From: Paenibacillus xylanivorans
GTDB taxonomy: Bacteria; Bacillota; Bacilli; Paenibacillales; Paenibacillaceae
DNA length: 63,330 nt
Reading direction: 5' to 3'
NCBI RefSeq assembly: GCF_001280595.1
Contig: NZ_LITU01000056.1
Location: 17,742-81,071, forward strand
Below the pieces are notes generated by a model, which worked only from the letters and a program-made list of their open reading frames with translations, was not told where the DNA came from and did no database searches. Of the stretch, positions 43,992 to 55,239 are shown piece after piece (the stretch's first letter is position 1; each line of letters begins with the position of its first letter). The translations under genes and the position numbers were made by a program.

Positions 43992-45031
43992 TAAACATCC
44001 GCTCCCGTGAAGGTTACTCGCGCATCTCCTTCGGTCACACGTCCAATGATGTACGCTTCTTCACCGGATGCTTTAAGTTGTTCCAATGCTTCACCTGCAT
44101 CTGCTTCATTCACGACCAGCACAAGTCCGATCCCCATGTTAAACGTGGTGAACATGTCGCGGTTCGAAACGGAGCCTTTTTCTTGCAACAGGTTGAAGAT
44201 CGGCAGAATCGGCCAAGAACCGTAGTCGATGTCTACATTCACGCTGCTTGGTAGCATACGCGGGATGTTCTCGATGAAGCCACCACCTGTAATGTGGGCC
44301 ATGCCTTTTACGTTTACCTTTTCAAGCAGGGACAGGAGTGGTTTTACATAGATTTTCGTTGGTTCCAGCAGTGCGTCACCCAGCTTGCCACCCAATTCAG
44401 CGACTTCATCCTGCAAGCCCAATCCGGCTTGTTCCAACAAAAGTTTGCGTACCAAGGAGAAGCCGTTGCTGTGCACTCCGCTGGATGCAAGTCCGATCAC
44501 CGTATCGCCAGAGGCGATGGTTGTACCATTAATGATTTTGGCTTTGTCCACGATACCCACAGTAAATCCGGCAATATCGTATTCACCCTCACTGTACATG
44601 CCCGGCATTTCAGCCGTTTCGCCACCGATCAGGGCACAGCCCGACTGATGACATCCTTCTGCGATTCCCGCAACAATGGCTTCGATTTTCTCTGGGATGA
44701 CTTTGTCACACGCCAGATAGTCGAGGAAGAATAGCGGCTCTGCGCCCTGTACCACAATGTCGTTCACACACATGGCTACCGCGTCGATTCCGATGGTATC
44801 ATGACGGTCCATGGCAAATGCGATTTTCAGCTTGGTTCCTACGCCGTCTGTACCGGATACAAGCACCGGCTCATCATATTTATCTTTGTTCAAACCGAAC
44901 AGGGCGCCAAAGCCTCCCAGATCTGTCATCACTTCCGGACGGAAGGTACGCTTCACGTGTTTTTTCATCCGTTCAACCGCTTCGTTGCCTGCCGCGATAT
45001 CGACGCCGGCGTTTTTGTATGCTTCGGACAA
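43991..45031 (-). CDS. purM: AIR synthetase (phosphoribosylformylglycinamidine cyclo-ligase)
   Basis: 346 aa ATP-dependent ring-closing enzyme of the PurM/PurL/SelD fold. [24 protein letters not shown] and [15 protein letters not shown] are visible. The start appears to be TTG 45031, with AAGGAG about 11 bases upstream. The upstream spacer is an unusual GC-rich hairpin region. Confidence 0.95.
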   Translation of the reverse strand: MSEAYKNAGVDIAAGNEAVERMKKHVKRTFRPEVMTDLGGFGALFGLNKDKYDEPVLVSGTDGVGTKLKIAFAMDRHDTIGIDAVAMCVNDIVVQGAEPLFFLDYLACDKVIPEKIEAIVAGIAEGCHQSGCALIGGETAEMPGMYSEGEYDIAGFTVGIVDKAKIINGTTIASGDTVIGLASSGVHSNGFSLVRKLLLEQAGLGLQDEVAELGGKLGDALLEPTKIYVKPLLSLLEKVNVKGMAHITGGGFIENIPRMLPSSVNVDIDYGSWPILPIFNLLQEKGSVSNRDMFTTFNMGIGLVLVVNEADAGEALEQLKASGEEAYIIGRVTEGDARVTFTGADV

Positions 45032-45189
45032 GTGGAATCAGCTCCTTTTTTTTCGCCCCTCCTAAATCCTCCCGCCCGGGAGGACCCCAAATGACCTTGG
45101 CAGGCCCTCTGGACACCCGCCAAACAAGCGGTGCAGGGGTGGCTGGTATGATCTTGCTATGGTTGGTTCGTACGTATGCTCGCGTTTTT

Positions 45190-45420
45190 GTTCGCCGTTC
45201 CCGATGGCCGTAGGCCATCGGTCGGCGAACCCCGCTCGACTGCGCTGCGGGGCTATGCCCGCTGGGGCAGCTGCTTCGCCTAGCTGCCCTGGCCCCTGTT
45301 GCTCCGCAAGGCGGGGCTAGGGCTCGGGCTGTGCCCGGCGGCAGCTGCTTCGCTTGGCTGCCTGGCCCCTGTTGCTCCGCAAGGCGGGGCTAGGGCTCGG
45401 GCTGTGCCCGGGGCGGCGAG
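45190..45420. repeat. GC-rich hairpin array with a ~73-bp direct repeat in the purF-purM spacer
   Basis: In the 414-bp spacer: CCGATGGCC-GTA-GGCCATCGG (45201-45221) enclosed by GTTCGCCG/CGGCGAAC, then CCCCGC...GCGGGG (about 45230-45252). A direct repeat follows: unit 1 45266-45338 and unit 2 45340-45411. The units share an identical ~50-base core starting CCTGGCCCCTGTTGCTCCGC. Base composition is far more GC-rich than the flanking genes. No frame here is supported. Confidence 0.75.
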
Positions 45421-45445
45421 TTAAGTTTGTCTCGCCGCATAACAG

Positions 45446-46924
45446 CTAGCAGCTGCAGCCGAATTTCTCTTCGCCACCGAAGTCGAGTCGGGTTGGGTAA
45501 TCATTATCAAAACATGCGAGGCAGAGCCCGCCCTTGTAGTCATCTTGATTATCTCCCTGAATCGATGTAATCAGCCCATCGGGGCTGAGGAACGACAGGG
45601 AGTCCGCGTTGATCTCGCGGCAGATCTCTTCCACCGACAGCTGTGAGGCGATCAATTCGCGGCTGTCGGGGGTGTCGATGCCATAGAAACACGGGTTTTT
45701 GAACGGTGGTGATGTAATCCGCACATGGACCTCGGTTGCTCCGGCATCTCGCAGCATGTTCACGATCCGGCGGGAAGTTGTTCCCCGTACGATGGAATCG
45801 TCAATCATGACCACGCGTTTGCCTTCGACGACACGGCGCACGGCGCTTAGTTTCATCTTTACGCCTTGCTCCCGCAGTTCCTGGCTTGGCTGGATAAACG
45901 TACGTCCAGTGTATTTGTTTTTGATCATGCCCAACTCATACGGAATTCCGGTTTGCTCGGCATAACCGATGGCCGCGGAAATACTGGAGTCCGGCACACC
46001 TGTTACCAGATCGGCATCCACAAATGACTCAATCGCCATCCGGCTACCCATCCGCTTACGCGCAGCGTGCTGGTTCGCACCGTTCATGTCACTGTCCGGT
46101 CGAGCAAAGTAGATATACTCCATCGCGCACAGTGCCTTACGGTGTTTGTGATGATCAAAACGGTCTTCGTGAAGACCATCTGCATCCAGCACCAACAGTT
46201 CACCTGGCTCAATATCACGAATCAACTCTGCACCAATCGTCTCCAGCGCACATGTTTCCGATGCGAACAGATACGCATCTCCCAATTTACCCATTGTGAG
46301 CGGACGCAGACCATGCGGATCAGAAGCAACCAGCAACTTGTCGTTGGTCATGATCAGAAAAGCATAACCACCCACAATACGCTGGAACGCATCCTTCGCG
46401 GCTTCCACCAATCCTTTGGGCGATCTCGCGATTAAATGGGCAATAACTTCGGTATCACTGGTCGTTTGAAAAATGGACCCACCCTGCTCCAGCTCACGAC
46501 GGATTGTTGGGGCATTGACGATGTTACCGTTAGTTGCTACTGCCAGATCACCATCACGGTATTTAAATACCAATGGTTGTGCGTTCGTCAGCTTACTGTC
46601 ACCACTGGTTGAATAGCGAACGTGTCCGATGGAGATATCCCCGGTCAACGTCTGCATCAGGTCTTTGGTGAAGACTTCCTTCACCAGACCCATACCACGG
46701 TGGTAGTGGAACTCGTTGCCGTCGCTTACACACATGCCTGCACTTTCTTCCCCTCGATGTTGAAGGGCATGCAGGCCATAATAGGACAGCGATGCGGCGT
46801 CAGGGTGTTTGAATACCCCGAATACGCCACATTCTTCCTTTAATTTGTCGAGTCCTTCCTTGCCGGACCCTTCATTATAATAATCGCCTGTCCACAAAGG
46901 TCCTGTCGTCAGTTCATGAGACAT
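45446..46924 (-). CDS. purF: Amidophosphoribosyltransferase
   Basis: 492 aa. Commits PRPP to purines. A propeptide of about 31 residues precedes the catalytic Cys of ECGVFGVF; the glutaminase domain has [13 protein letters not shown] and the PRTase site is [18 protein letters not shown]. Cysteines at [14 protein letters not shown] and the terminal CSC are the 4Fe-4S ligands of the Bacillus-type enzyme. The start overlaps the purL stop by 16 bp. Confidence 0.96.
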   Translation of the reverse strand: MSHELTTGPLWTGDYYNEGSGKEGLDKLKEECGVFGVFKHPDAASLSYYGLHALQHRGEESAGMCVSDGNEFHYHRGMGLVKEVFTKDLMQTLTGDISIGHVRYSTSGDSKLTNAQPLVFKYRDGDLAVATNGNIVNAPTIRRELEQGGSIFQTTSDTEVIAHLIARSPKGLVEAAKDAFQRIVGGYAFLIMTNDKLLVASDPHGLRPLTMGKLGDAYLFASETCALETIGAELIRDIEPGELLVLDADGLHEDRFDHHKHRKALCAMEYIYFARPDSDMNGANQHAARKRMGSRMAIESFVDADLVTGVPDSSISAAIGYAEQTGIPYELGMIKNKYTGRTFIQPSQELREQGVKMKLSAVRRVVEGKRVVMIDDSIVRGTTSRRIVNMLRDAGATEVHVRITSPPFKNPCFYGIDTPDSRELIASQLSVEEICREINADSLSFLSPDGLITSIQGDNQDDYKGGLCLACFDNDYPTRLDFGGEEKFGCSC

Positions 46925-49152
46925 GGAATCGCATCCTCCCAGACCTGTGTCAAACCTCCTACGGGTTCGTTCACGGCTGATGTTCCGTTCAATTCAATCG
47001 TCAGATTACTTCCTTCTACACGCCCAATCACAGCTACAGGCACACCACGCTCACGTACAAAAGCTTCCAGCTTACCCGCTTGCTCCGGCGAAGCCGACAG
47101 CAGAATACGGGATTGGCTCTCACTGAAAAGTGCATAGTCCCCACGCAATGACGTTTCAACATTGACCTGTGCACCCACATTGCCGCTGATGCAGGACTCT
47201 GCCAAAGCTACTGCCAAGCCACCTTCAGACAAATCATGCGCGGAGCGAACAAGGCCCGTTTGGATCGCTTCCAGTACCGTACTGAGCAGCGCTTTTTCCG
47301 TGTTCAGGTCCAGCTGCGGCGGACGTCCTTCCGTTTTGCCATGAACGGCATATTGCAGCTCACTGCCGCCCAGTTCCGCTTTCGTTTCACCCAGTAGGAT
47401 GATAACGTCACCTTCGGCTTTGAAGCCTTGTGTTGTGATGTGATCTGTATCATGTACCAGACCCACCATACCAACAACTGGCGTTGGGTAAATGGAGCCA
47501 TTGGCATTTTCGTTGTACAGACTCACGTTACCACCGATAACTGGCGTATCCAGCACGCGGCAAGCTTCTGCCATACCGTCTACCGCTTTTTCCATCTGCC
47601 AGAAAATATCCGGCTTCTCCGGGTTACCAAAGTTCAGGTTGTCCGTAATCGCTAATGGCTCTGCACCGGAACATACAATGTTACGGGCAGCTTCGCTGAC
47701 CGCAATTCGTCCGCCTACTTCTGGATCAAGATATACATAACGTCCGTTACAGTCTGTTGTCATCGCCAGACCCTTACGTGTGCCGCGAATCGTTACAACC
47801 GCTGCATCCGAACCTGGGCGAACCGCAGTACTTGTACGTACCATGTAATCATATTGATCATAAACCCACTTCTTGCTCGCTACTGTTGGAGATGCCAATA
47901 CTTGCTTCAGCGCTCCGCCGAGATCCGACACTTCATCGTAACGAAGGGTGTCGATAGAAGCACTTTGCTCATAGTAAGCAGGTACAGAAGATGGTTTGTC
48001 ATACACCGGGCACTCGTCAACCAGTGCAGTTACTGGCATGTCACCCACCACTTCGCCATGGTGGATCAATTTCAGACGTCCATCATCCGTTACTTTTCCG
48101 ACTTTTGCACAGATAACGCCCCACCGTTCAAAGATCTCCATCGCTTGCGCCTCATCCTTCGGCTCAACAACGAACAACATCCGTTCCTGGGACTCGGACA
48201 ACATCATTTCATAAGGCGTCATGCCTTCTTCACGCTGTGGCACCTGATCCAGATACAATTCCAGACCATTCCCCGCTTTACTTGCCATTTCCGCACTGGA
48301 GCATGTCAGACCTGCTGCACCCATATCCTGAATACCAAGCACGATCCCTGTATCGATGAGTTCCAAGCAAGATTCCATAACGAGTTTCTCCATGAACGGG
48401 TCACCTACTTGAACGGCAGTCCGATTGGATTCGGATTCTTCTGTCAGCTCCACCGATGCAAAAGTAGCACCGTGAATCCCGTCACGACCTGTTGGCGGTC
48501 CAACATAATACACCGGGTTGCCTACACCTTTGGCGACACCCCGCTGGATTTTGTCATGATCGATCAAACCAACACACATCGCGTTAACGAGCGGATTCCC
48601 ATCATAACTTTCGTCGAACATCACTTCACCAGCCACCGTCGGAATTCCGATACAGTTACCATAGCCAGCGATACCGGATACGACATGTTCAAACAAATAC
48701 TTCACACGGTCACTTTCCAGCTTGCCAAAACGCAGGGAATTCAGAAGCGCCACCGGTCTTGCACCCATGGAGAAAATATCACGGATAATGCCGCCCACAC
48801 CTGTTGCCGCACCTTGGTAAGGTTCAACCGCGGAAGGATGGTTATGGCTTTCAATTTTGAATACAACGGCCTGATTGTCACCGATATCCACGATTCCGGC
48901 ACCTTCACCCGGTCCCATCAGGACACGCGGCCCACTGGTTGGGAAACGGCGCAGCAACGGCTTGGAGTTTTTGTACGCGCAGTGCTCGGACCACATGACA
49001 CTAAATACACCAATCTCCGTGTAGTTTGGTTTGCGCCCCATGAACTCACAGATCAGCTCATACTCGCTGTCAGACACGCCCATTTGTGCGTAAAGTTTAT
49101 GTTCTGCGACCTGTTGTGCCGTCGGTTCCTTAGCGGATAGCTGCTGCGTCAT
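46909..49152 (-). CDS. purL: FGAM synthase, large subunit (small-type PurL)
   Basis: 747 aa, the Gram-positive small PurL that works with PurS and Pur[23 protein letters not shown], the ATP region [28 protein letters not shown] and [15 protein letters not shown] are diagnostic. It overlaps purQ by 23 bp and purF by 16 bp. Confidence 0.96.
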   Translation of the reverse strand: MTQQLSAKEPTAQQVAEHKLYAQMGVSDSEYELICEFMGRKPNYTEIGVFSVMWSEHCAYKNSKPLLRRFPTSGPRVLMGPGEGAGIVDIGDNQAVVFKIESHNHPSAVEPYQGAATGVGGIIRDIFSMGARPVALLNSLRFGKLESDRVKYLFEHVVSGIAGYGNCIGIPTVAGEVMFDESYDGNPLVNAMCVGLIDHDKIQRGVAKGVGNPVYYVGPPTGRDGIHGATFASVELTEESESNRTAVQVGDPFMEKLVMESCLELIDTGIVLGIQDMGAAGLTCSSAEMASKAGNGLELYLDQVPQREEGMTPYEMMLSESQERMLFVVEPKDEAQAMEIFERWGVICAKVGKVTDDGRLKLIHHGEVVGDMPVTALVDECPVYDKPSSVPAYYEQSASIDTLRYDEVSDLGGALKQVLASPTVASKKWVYDQYDYMVRTSTAVRPGSDAAVVTIRGTRKGLAMTTDCNGRYVYLDPEVGGRIAVSEAARNIVCSGAEPLAITDNLNFGNPEKPDIFWQMEKAVDGMAEACRVLDTPVIGGNVSLYNENANGSIYPTPVVGMVGLVHDTDHITTQGFKAEGDVIILLGETKAELGGSELQYAVHGKTEGRPPQLDLNTEKALLSTVLEAIQTGLVRSAHDLSEGGLAVALAESCISGNVGAQVNVETSLRGDYALFSESQSRILLSASPEQAGKLEAFVRERGVPVAVIGRVEGSNLTIELNGTSAVNEPVGGLTQVWEDAIPCLMN

Positions 49153-49819
49153 GCCGATCCCTCCATGCTTTCAAAATAGATGTAAACATACGTTTGCCGT
49201 CTTCCGAACCGAGCAGTGAGTCCACCGCGCGCTCTGGATGAGGCATCATGCCGATCACGTTTCCGCCCTCGTTACAGATTCCCGCGATATCCCCCAGGGA
49301 ACCATTTGGATTGCTTCCATACGTAAATACGATCTGGTTGTTTGCTTGCAAACTCGCGAGCGTCTCCTCGTCGCAATAATAGTTGCCTTCACCGTGGGCA
49401 ATCGGAATAACAATCTCTTCCCCAGGTGCATAGTCACGCGTAAATGGAGTATCTGCATTCGCTACTTTCAACACCGTATCGTGACAACGGAATTTCAGCG
49501 ACATGTTGCGGATCAATGCGCCCGGAAGCAATCCCGCCTCAGTGAGGATCTGGAATCCGTTACAAATGCCAAGAATATATTTGCCCTGTTCAGCAGCTTT
49601 CGCTACCTCGTTCATTACGGGTGCAAAACGGGAGATCGCTCCACAGCGCAGATAGTCACCATACGAGAAACCACCAGGAACAAGGATACAATCATAAGCC
49701 GATAGATCTGTAGCCGTGTGCCATACGTAATCAACCTCTTCTCCAATCGCATCTTCTACTGCCTTGTAACAGTCGATGTCGCAGTTGGAGCCAGGAAACA
49801 CAAGAACTGCAAATTTCAT
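49130..49819 (-). CDS. purQ: FGAM synthase, glutaminase subunit
   Basis: 229-aa class I glutamine amidotransferase. [17 protein letters not shown], the nucleophile loop [18 protein letters not shown] and the His/Glu pair in [10 protein letters not shown] are present. ATG at 49819 is set by GGAGGGTTAATCCC; the frame to 49882 would overlap purS. Confidence 0.96.
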   Translation of the reverse strand: MKFAVLVFPGSNCDIDCYKAVEDAIGEEVDYVWHTATDLSAYDCILVPGGFSYGDYLRCGAISRFAPVMNEVAKAAEQGKYILGICNGFQILTEAGLLPGALIRNMSLKFRCHDTVLKVANADTPFTRDYAPGEEIVIPIAHGEGNYYCDEETLASLQANNQIVFTYGSNPNGSLGDIAGICNEGGNVIGMMPHPERAVDSLLGSEDGKRMFTSILKAWRDRHDAAAIR

Positions 49820-49823
49820 GGGA

Positions 49824-50069
49824 TTAACCCTCCAATTCGTAGCGGTAATCTTCAACAACGGTGTTGGCCAGCAGCTTCTCACACATGACTGTCACTCGTT
49901 TTTCCGCTTCCGCACGATCTGTTGTATCCAGAGTCAGTTCCATGATTTTACCGATCCGTACACTTTCCACTTCATTGAATCCCATCGAGTGCAGGGCACC
50001 TTGAACGGCTACTCCTTGCGGGTCGAGAACGCTTTGCTTAATAGTGACATAGACGGTTGCTTTGATCAT
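49824..50069 (-). CDS. purS: FGAM synthase, PurS subunit
   Basis: 81-aa small subunit that bridges PurQ and Pur[30 protein letters not shown] is the typical start. It lies 4 bp before purQ. Confidence 0.95.
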   Translation of the reverse strand: MIKATVYVTIKQSVLDPQGVAVQGALHSMGFNEVESVRIGKIMELTLDTTDRAEAEKRVTVMCEKLLANTVVEDYRYELEG

Positions 50070-50134
50070 GATCCTTATGTTCCTCCTCAGTAATGAACGG
50101 GATAAATGCTTTATGATGTTAAAAAGGTGGCTTG

Positions 50135-50275
50135 GGCGCTCGCTCCGGGGCGGATTGTTCTTCCGGTCGCTGTTGTCCCCGGGTTTTTCTGATTGTTTTG
50201 AACCGCTGTGCGGTCAAAACCCGGGGACAAAGGCGAACGCTGTCGCTCCTTTAAGAACAATTCCGCCCCTCCGCT
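50135..50275. repeat. Palindromic repeat family, copy B (purS-purC spacer)
   Basis: Outer stem GGGGCGGATTGTTCTT/AAGAACAATTCCGCCCC; left flank CCGGTCGCTGTTGTC; inner GC-rich stem CCCCGGGTTTT/AAAACCCGGGG with an extra ACCGC-TGT-GCGGT hairpin; right flank ACAAAGGCGAACGCTGTCGC. Confidence 0.75.
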
Positions 50276-50496
50276 AGTCCATGCGACGTTTTTTTTAAAG
50301 GCCTAAACCCTTTTACGTTGCACGGTGTGTAATGGTCTAGCCTGACCATTACGTTAAAACAATAAATGGTCTTCAAGTTACATTAGTAACTTCACTTTTT
50401 TATATTGATAGACTTCCTGTATAACAGAAGTCTTGGTTTAAATTGCCTCATCCCCCAGTTTGAGACTGGCGGAGGGAGAGATTTGAGCTGGAGAAT

Positions 50497-50640
50497 CGAA
50501 GCTAAAAGCTTTCTGAAAGAAAGCTACTTCGTAAGCATGTGCTTCGCCTTTGCAACCGGAATGTTTCCTTTTGAAAAAGGATTCCAATCAAAACATTCCG
50601 GGGGCAACAGCGATCGAAAGCCAAACTTTCCCGTAGCCTA
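50497..50640. repeat. Palindromic repeat family, copy D (inverted, purS-purC spacer)
   Basis: Same element in opposite orientation, 220 bp from copy B. GGCAACAGCGATCGAAAG is the complement of the conserved left flank, and TTCGCCTTTGCAA the complement of the right flank. The inner stem CGGAATGTTT/AAACATTCCG differs from copies A-C. Confidence 0.7.
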
Positions 50641-50667
50641 CACTCAAACGTCCCTTACTCAAACTTA

Positions 50668-51540
50668 TTACTTTGTTAAACGGTTATAAATATCGACATA
50701 TCTTGCGGTTGTTGCCTCCACAACCTCTTGTGGCAGCGGGTCAGGTTTACTGTTCTTGTCCCAATCGCTACCTAACAGATAGGTGCGTACCGGCTCTTTA
50801 TCCATGCTGTCGATCTCGATGTCGAGTGCGTAATTCTCTTTGGCCCAGAAGCGTGATGCATCCGGAGTGAAGATTTCATCTATCAGAATGACTTTGCCAT
50901 CCACGATACCGAATTCGAACTTGCAGTCTGCGAGGATGATTCCGCGCTGATCACAATAGTCGCGAGCGAATTCGTAGAGACGCAGGCTCTTTTCCTGAAG
51001 CTCAATCGCGAGAGCATCCCCAACGAGTTCTTTCATTCGATCCATCGGGATGTCTTCGTCGTGACCGACATCGTTTTTGGCCGCCGGGGTGAAGATGGGA
51101 ACATCGAGCTTGGCGTTTTTGCGAAGTCCATCCGGCAGCTTGATGCCATTGACCTCTCCGCTTTTCTCATATTGTCTCCATCCGCCTCCGGTAATGTATC
51201 CGCGTACCACACATTCAATATCAATGCGCTCGGCTTTGCGGGTCACCATGATGCGGTCTTTAAGCAGTGCAGGGTCGGTGATGATATCTCCCAGTTGGTT
51301 TACATCCGTATGCACCACATGGTTGTCCATCATGTCGCCTGTCAGTTCAAACCAGAAGCTGCTCAGTTTATTAAGCACATTGCCCTTTTCCGGAACAGCC
51401 GGGTCCAGCACGTAATCAAACGCCGAAATCCGGTCCGTAACCACGATGAGAAAATGTTCACCCAGATCGTACAACTCACGTACTTTTCCCTTATATAACA
51501 AAGGAGCTTTAACGAGATCTGCCGCAGTGGACAGCGCCAT
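50668..51540 (-). CDS. purC: SAICAR synthetase
   Basis: 290 aa ATP-dependent ligase joining CAIR and aspartate. LLYKGKVRELYDLGE, VVTDRISAFD, ECVVRGYITGGGW and ILADCKFEFG are visible. It is bounded on both sides by palindromic repeats and long spacers instead of the overlaps seen elsewhere in the operon. The length exceeds the ~240 aa Bacillus form, resembling the longer type. Confidence 0.95.
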   Translation of the reverse strand: MALSTAADLVKAPLLYKGKVRELYDLGEHFLIVVTDRISAFDYVLDPAVPEKGNVLNKLSSFWFELTGDMMDNHVVHTDVNQLGDIITDPALLKDRIMVTRKAERIDIECVVRGYITGGGWRQYEKSGEVNGIKLPDGLRKNAKLDVPIFTPAAKNDVGHDEDIPMDRMKELVGDALAIELQEKSLRLYEFARDYCDQRGIILADCKFEFGIVDGKVILIDEIFTPDASRFWAKENYALDIEIDSMDKEPVRTYLLGSDWDKNSKPDPLPQEVVEATTARYVDIYNRLTK

Positions 51541-51607
51541 GGAGGCTCACCTTCTTTCAGGAGATGTAAAATATAAGTTCCATTTCCCTAATCACGCTAA
51601 CCACTCC

Positions 51608-51722
51608 GAATGCAGAACAACCTTTCGATCGCTGTTATTCCCGGATTTTTTTATTCCACTTTTCCAAAGTGAAAATCCGGGAATAAAGGCGAGCGCATTC
51701 GCTTCTCCAGGTTTTTTCTACC
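51608..51722. repeat. Palindromic repeat family, copy C (purC-purB spacer)
   Basis: Left flank CCTTTCGATCGCTGTTA, inner stem TTCCCGGATTTT/AAAATCCGGGAA with a CACTTT/AAAGTG tip, right flank TAAAGGCGAGCGCATTCGCTTCTC. Confidence 0.75.
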
Positions 51723-51771
51723 TTCTTCGTTCCAAGCGTGATCACATAAATAACCTATATTTAAGTAGTAA

Positions 51772-53070
51772 TTAGTCGTTCAAACCAAGTTTCTTGAAGA
51801 TCGTATCCACATGCTTCAGGTGCCATGATGGGTTGAACGCATCAGCGATTTCCTCTTCGCTCAATACTTCAGTGATTTCCGGCGTGGATTTCACGATATC
51901 CTGGAACTGGCGTTGTTCTTCCCATGCTTGCATCGCACGTGGTTGAACGGTATCGTATGCCTGCTCACGGCTGAAACCTTTGTCGATCAACTTGGTCAAC
52001 ACTCGACCGGAGAATGGCACGCCGAAGGTGCGCTCCATATTGCGTTTCATATTTTCAGGGAATACCGTCAGGTTCTTCACGATGTTACCGAAACGGTTCA
52101 GCATGTAGTTCAGCAGCATAGTTGCATCCGGCAGAATGATACGCTCTACGGAAGAGTGCGAGATATCACGTTCGTGCCAAAGTGTTACGTTCTCGTAAGC
52201 CGATACCATATGTCCGCGAATAACGCGGGACAGACCGGAGATATTTTCACTGCCGATAGGGTTACGTTTGTGCGGCATTGCCGAAGATCCTTTTTGACCT
52301 TTCGCAAATGCTTCTTCCACTTCACGGAATTCACTCTTTTGCAGCGCACGTACTTCTGTAGCAAACTTGTCCAAAGACGTTGCGATCAATGCCAGTGTAG
52401 CCATGTATTCTGCATGACGGTCACGTTGCAGCGTTTGAGTCGAGATTGGTGCAGGCTTCGTGCCCAGCTTCTCGCAGACAAACTCTTCAACAAATGGATC
52501 GATGTTTGCGTAGGTGCCGACCGCTCCAGAGATTTTACCGTATTGTACGTTGTCTGCCGCGTGACGGAAACGCTCCAAGTTCCGTTTCATTTCCTCATGC
52601 CATAGTGCCATTTTCAGACCAAAAGTCGTTGGCTCCGCATGTACCCCATGTGTACGTCCCATCATCGGCGTGTGCTGATAAGTCAGCGCTTTTTCACGTA
52701 AAATTTCGATAAAGTTCACAATATCGCGTTCCAAGATCTCATTTGCCTGACGCAATACATATCCCAGAGCTGTATCAACGACATCCGTGGAAGTCAGTCC
52801 GTAGTGCACCCATTTCCGCTCTGCACCCAGACTTTCAGATACCGTACGTGTAAAAGCAATAACGTCATGACGTGTTTCCTGTTCAATCTCGTAAATGCGG
52901 TCCATGTCAAAAGAAGCGTTCTGACGAAGTAATGCTGCTTCTTCCTTAGGAATGACTCCAAGCTCCGCCCAAGCTTCACATGCACAAATTTCAACTTCCA
53001 GCCATGACTTGAATTTGTTCTCCTCCGTCCAGATGGCTCTCATTTCGGGTCTGCTATAACGTTCGATCAT
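51772..53070 (-). CDS. purB: Adenylosuccinate lyase
   Basis: 432 aa fumarase/aspartase-family enzyme acting twice in purine synthesis (SAICAR and adenylosuccinate cleavage). The signature [22 protein letters not shown] is intact, with [14 protein letters not shown] at the N-terminus and [13 protein letters not shown]. It overlaps purK by 4 bp. Confidence 0.96.
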   Translation of the reverse strand: MIERYSRPEMRAIWTEENKFKSWLEVEICACEAWAELGVIPKEEAALLRQNASFDMDRIYEIEQETRHDVIAFTRTVSESLGAERKWVHYGLTSTDVVDTALGYVLRQANEILERDIVNFIEILREKALTYQHTPMMGRTHGVHAEPTTFGLKMALWHEEMKRNLERFRHAADNVQYGKISGAVGTYANIDPFVEEFVCEKLGTKPAPISTQTLQRDRHAEYMATLALIATSLDKFATEVRALQKSEFREVEEAFAKGQKGSSAMPHKRNPIGSENISGLSRVIRGHMVSAYENVTLWHERDISHSSVERIILPDATMLLNYMLNRFGNIVKNLTVFPENMKRNMERTFGVPFSGRVLTKLIDKGFSREQAYDTVQPRAMQAWEEQRQFQDIVKSTPEITEVLSEEEIADAFNPSWHLKHVDTIFKKLGLND

Positions 53071-54269
53071 AAATTTTTATTCCTCCAAAGATTAGTTTGT
53101 TCAATCCATTGTAATCCTTCTTCGACGTCCTGACAGAGCAGATTGACATGCCCCATTTTCCGTCCTGTCTTCGCTTCGGTTTTACCATATATATGAAGCT
53201 TGGGAATCACACCGAGTTCCAACGCTTCCGCGTCAGCCTGACCCGTTCTGGCAATTATACCTTCCAAATGTTCTCCAAGCACATTGACCATAACAACCGG
53301 GCTCAATAATGAAGTATCTCCGAGCGGCAATCCGCAAATGGCACGGATATGCTGTTCAAATTGTGAAGTCGCACAGGCTTCCATCGTATAATGCCCTGAA
53401 TTATGCGGCCTTGGAGCCAGCTCATTGACATATAGTCTTCCATCCGCCGCAACGAACAGTTCCACTGCGAGCAAGCCCACCGCCTGTATCGATTGTGCCA
53501 CTGCTGCCGCCAACTTCTGCGCTTCAATCTGAATGCCAGTAGGCACTCTTGCCGGTACGATCGAAGTATGCAAAATGTTGTTCACATGAATGTTCTCGGC
53601 AGGCGGGAACGTCTTAATCTCCCCATTTGTACTCCGCGCAACAACAACTGAAATCTCGCATTCAAACTTGATGAATTGCTCCAAAACCAGTTCCGCACCA
53701 GTAGCTGCGAGTTCTGCATAAGCAGCTACCGCCTGATTTGCTTCTCGAATAACCCGTTGACCCTTGCCGTCGTATCCGCCTGTCACCGTCTTCAGTACAC
53801 AAGGAACACCAAGTTCACTGACTGCCGCTTGCATCGTATCCTTACTTGTAATCTCACGATAGGGAGCTACGCGTACGCCCGCCGCTTCGATTGCCCGTTT
53901 CTCGCGCAAACGATGCTGGGTTGTGTACAATAGTGCACTTCCTTGCGGTACATAGGATTCCCGTTCCAGGAGAGAAGCAACATCGGCATCTACATTCTCG
54001 AACTCATAGGTGATTACGTCACACTGCCGGGCCAGTTCGAGCGCGGCCGTCTCATCGTCATACCCTGCTTCAATCTGACGAGCAACTTGTCCACAAGGAG
54101 CATCTGCAGCAGGATCCAGAGTAACAAATCGATAACCCATCGCTGTTCCAGCCAACGTCAGCATCCGTCCAAGCTGACCGCCCCCGAGAATACCAATGGT
54201 TGTTTTCCCTGGGAGCAAGACACGCTGTAATTGTCCCGCTGATCCGGATTGAACTCCCGTATGACTCAT
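53067..54269 (-). CDS. purK: N5-carboxyaminoimidazole ribonucleotide synthase
   Basis: 400 aa ATP-grasp enzyme converting AIR and bicarbonate to N5-[22 protein letters not shown], the ATP-grasp lid [17 protein letters not shown] and [17 protein letters not shown] are typical. The ATG overlaps the purE stop (4 bp). Confidence 0.95.
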   Translation of the reverse strand: MSHTGVQSGSAGQLQRVLLPGKTTIGILGGGQLGRMLTLAGTAMGYRFVTLDPAADAPCGQVARQIEAGYDDETAALELARQCDVITYEFENVDADVASLLERESYVPQGSALLYTTQHRLREKRAIEAAGVRVAPYREITSKDTMQAAVSELGVPCVLKTVTGGYDGKGQRVIREANQAVAAYAELAATGAELVLEQFIKFECEISVVVARSTNGEIKTFPPAENIHVNNILHTSIVPARVPTGIQIEAQKLAAAVAQSIQAVGLLAVELFVAADGRLYVNELAPRPHNSGHYTMEACATSQFEQHIRAICGLPLGDTSLLSPVVMVNVLGEHLEGIIARTGQADAEALELGVIPKLHIYGKTEAKTGRKMGHVNLLCQDVEEGLQWIEQTNLWRNKNL

Positions 54270-54751
54270 AGTTCATCACTACTTTCGAGCACTTCTTGTT
54301 TGATTCGTTCTCTACGGGCTTCACTGCGACGTTGGACATCCTGGTCAAAAGCACCGATGATCTGAGCCGCAAGCAATCCGGCATTCGTTGCACCTGCCTT
54401 GCCAATCGCTACGGTTGCGACGGGAATTCCACCAGGCATCTGAACAATGGACAGCAAGGAGTCGAGACCGTTTAGCGCCTTGGATTGCACGGGTACTCCA
54501 ATGACCGGAAGCATCGTTTTGGAAGCAACCATACCTGGCAGATGTGCCGCCCCGCCCGCACCTGCAATGATAACCTTGAATCCGCGGTCAATCGCTTGCT
54601 CCGCATATTCAAACATCAAATCTGGCGTGCGATGCGCGGACACGACCTTTTTTTCATACCCAATCTCAAGCTCATCCAGCACCTCACAAGCATGCTTCAT
54701 CGTTTCCCAATCCGACTTACTGCCCATAATCACAGCTACCTGCACTGACAT
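54266..54751 (-). CDS. purE: N5-CAIR mutase, class I PurE
   Basis: 161 aa. [53 protein letters not shown] and [28 protein letters not shown] define class I PurE. ATG at 54751 is preferred; an upstream TTG at 54763 lies too close to GGGAG. First gene of the pur operon. Confidence 0.96.
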   Translation of the reverse strand: MSVQVAVIMGSKSDWETMKHACEVLDELEIGYEKKVVSAHRTPDLMFEYAEQAIDRGFKVIIAGAGGAAHLPGMVASKTMLPVIGVPVQSKALNGLDSLLSIVQMPGGIPVATVAIGKAGATNAGLLAAQIIGAFDQDVQRRSEARRERIKQEVLESSDEL

Positions 54752-54955
54752 GAATACATCCAACTCCCGTCTGAGCGTTTTGGTTTAATTCTGTTGCTTA
54801 TCGTTTAATTGTAAAATGAGAAAAATCCGCTACCCGCGAAAACATCACATTTTCTCCGGACACCGGACTCCAAGAAATACGTATCCCGCATTTGGGCATG
54901 CCAAAGGTGGGCTTGCTGTCCGCATCTGATTTCATGCGACTCTCAGCCGTATCTC

Positions 54956-55022
54956 CTCGTAGTCCGGAAATTTACGGTTCCCGGGTAGATACTTCCGGGC
55001 CCTATCCCCGGCGTTATACGAG
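54956..55022 (-). promoter_or_regulatory. Purine (guanine-type) riboswitch aptamer
   Basis: On the minus strand P1 CTCGTA/TACGAG encloses TATAAC, P2 with loop GGATAGG, the invariant J2/3 GTATCTACC, P3 with loop AACCGTAAAT and J3/1 GACTAC. The base at the ligand-pairing position of J3/1 is C, which marks guanine/hypoxanthine rather than adenine specificity. It lies about 205 nt before the purE ATG. The expression platform is not clear to me: a T-run at 54817-54826 follows only an imperfect stem. Confidence 0.92.
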
Positions 55023-55118
55023 CAAATATCTATTTCAACAAATTATTTCAATAATAATGAAGATTCCACATCTTTCGAACCTACTCGACCTTATCTATAA
55101 CTGATCGACACATCTAAC

Positions 55119-55148
55119 ATTCTAACAATCCCCTACAGCTAATGTCAA
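55119..55148 (-). promoter_or_regulatory. Sigma-A promoter of the pur operon
   Basis: Minus strand TTGACA (55143-55148), 18-bp spacer, TAGAAT (55119-55124). Transcription would begin near 55112, giving a leader of about 360 nt with the riboswitch inside. Confidence 0.75.
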
Positions 55149-55154
55149 CTTAAA

Positions 55155-55193
55155 GACGAACATTTAACATATTGACAAATTTAATGTTCGGAA
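55155..55193 (-). promoter_or_regulatory. PurR operator (paired PurBoxes)
   Basis: Inverted CCGAACATT and AATGTTCGTC arms (CGAACATTT 55157-55165 and AATGTTCGG 55183-55191 on the plus strand) with about 17 bp between, just upstream of the -35. This is the Bacillus PurR paired-box layout. Confidence 0.82.
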
Positions 55194-55239
55194 ATGACCG
55201 ATCATTTAGAGAGACTTCATCTCTTTTATTCCAAAAAAG

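Noticed and set aside
45190..45420. CRISPR or coding repeat
   Set aside because: Only two long direct units with internal palindromes and no spacers; no frame with a start signal.
47854..49140. 428-aa plus-strand frame
   Set aside because: Antisense shadow of purL; Cys/His-rich composition typical of a shadow frame.
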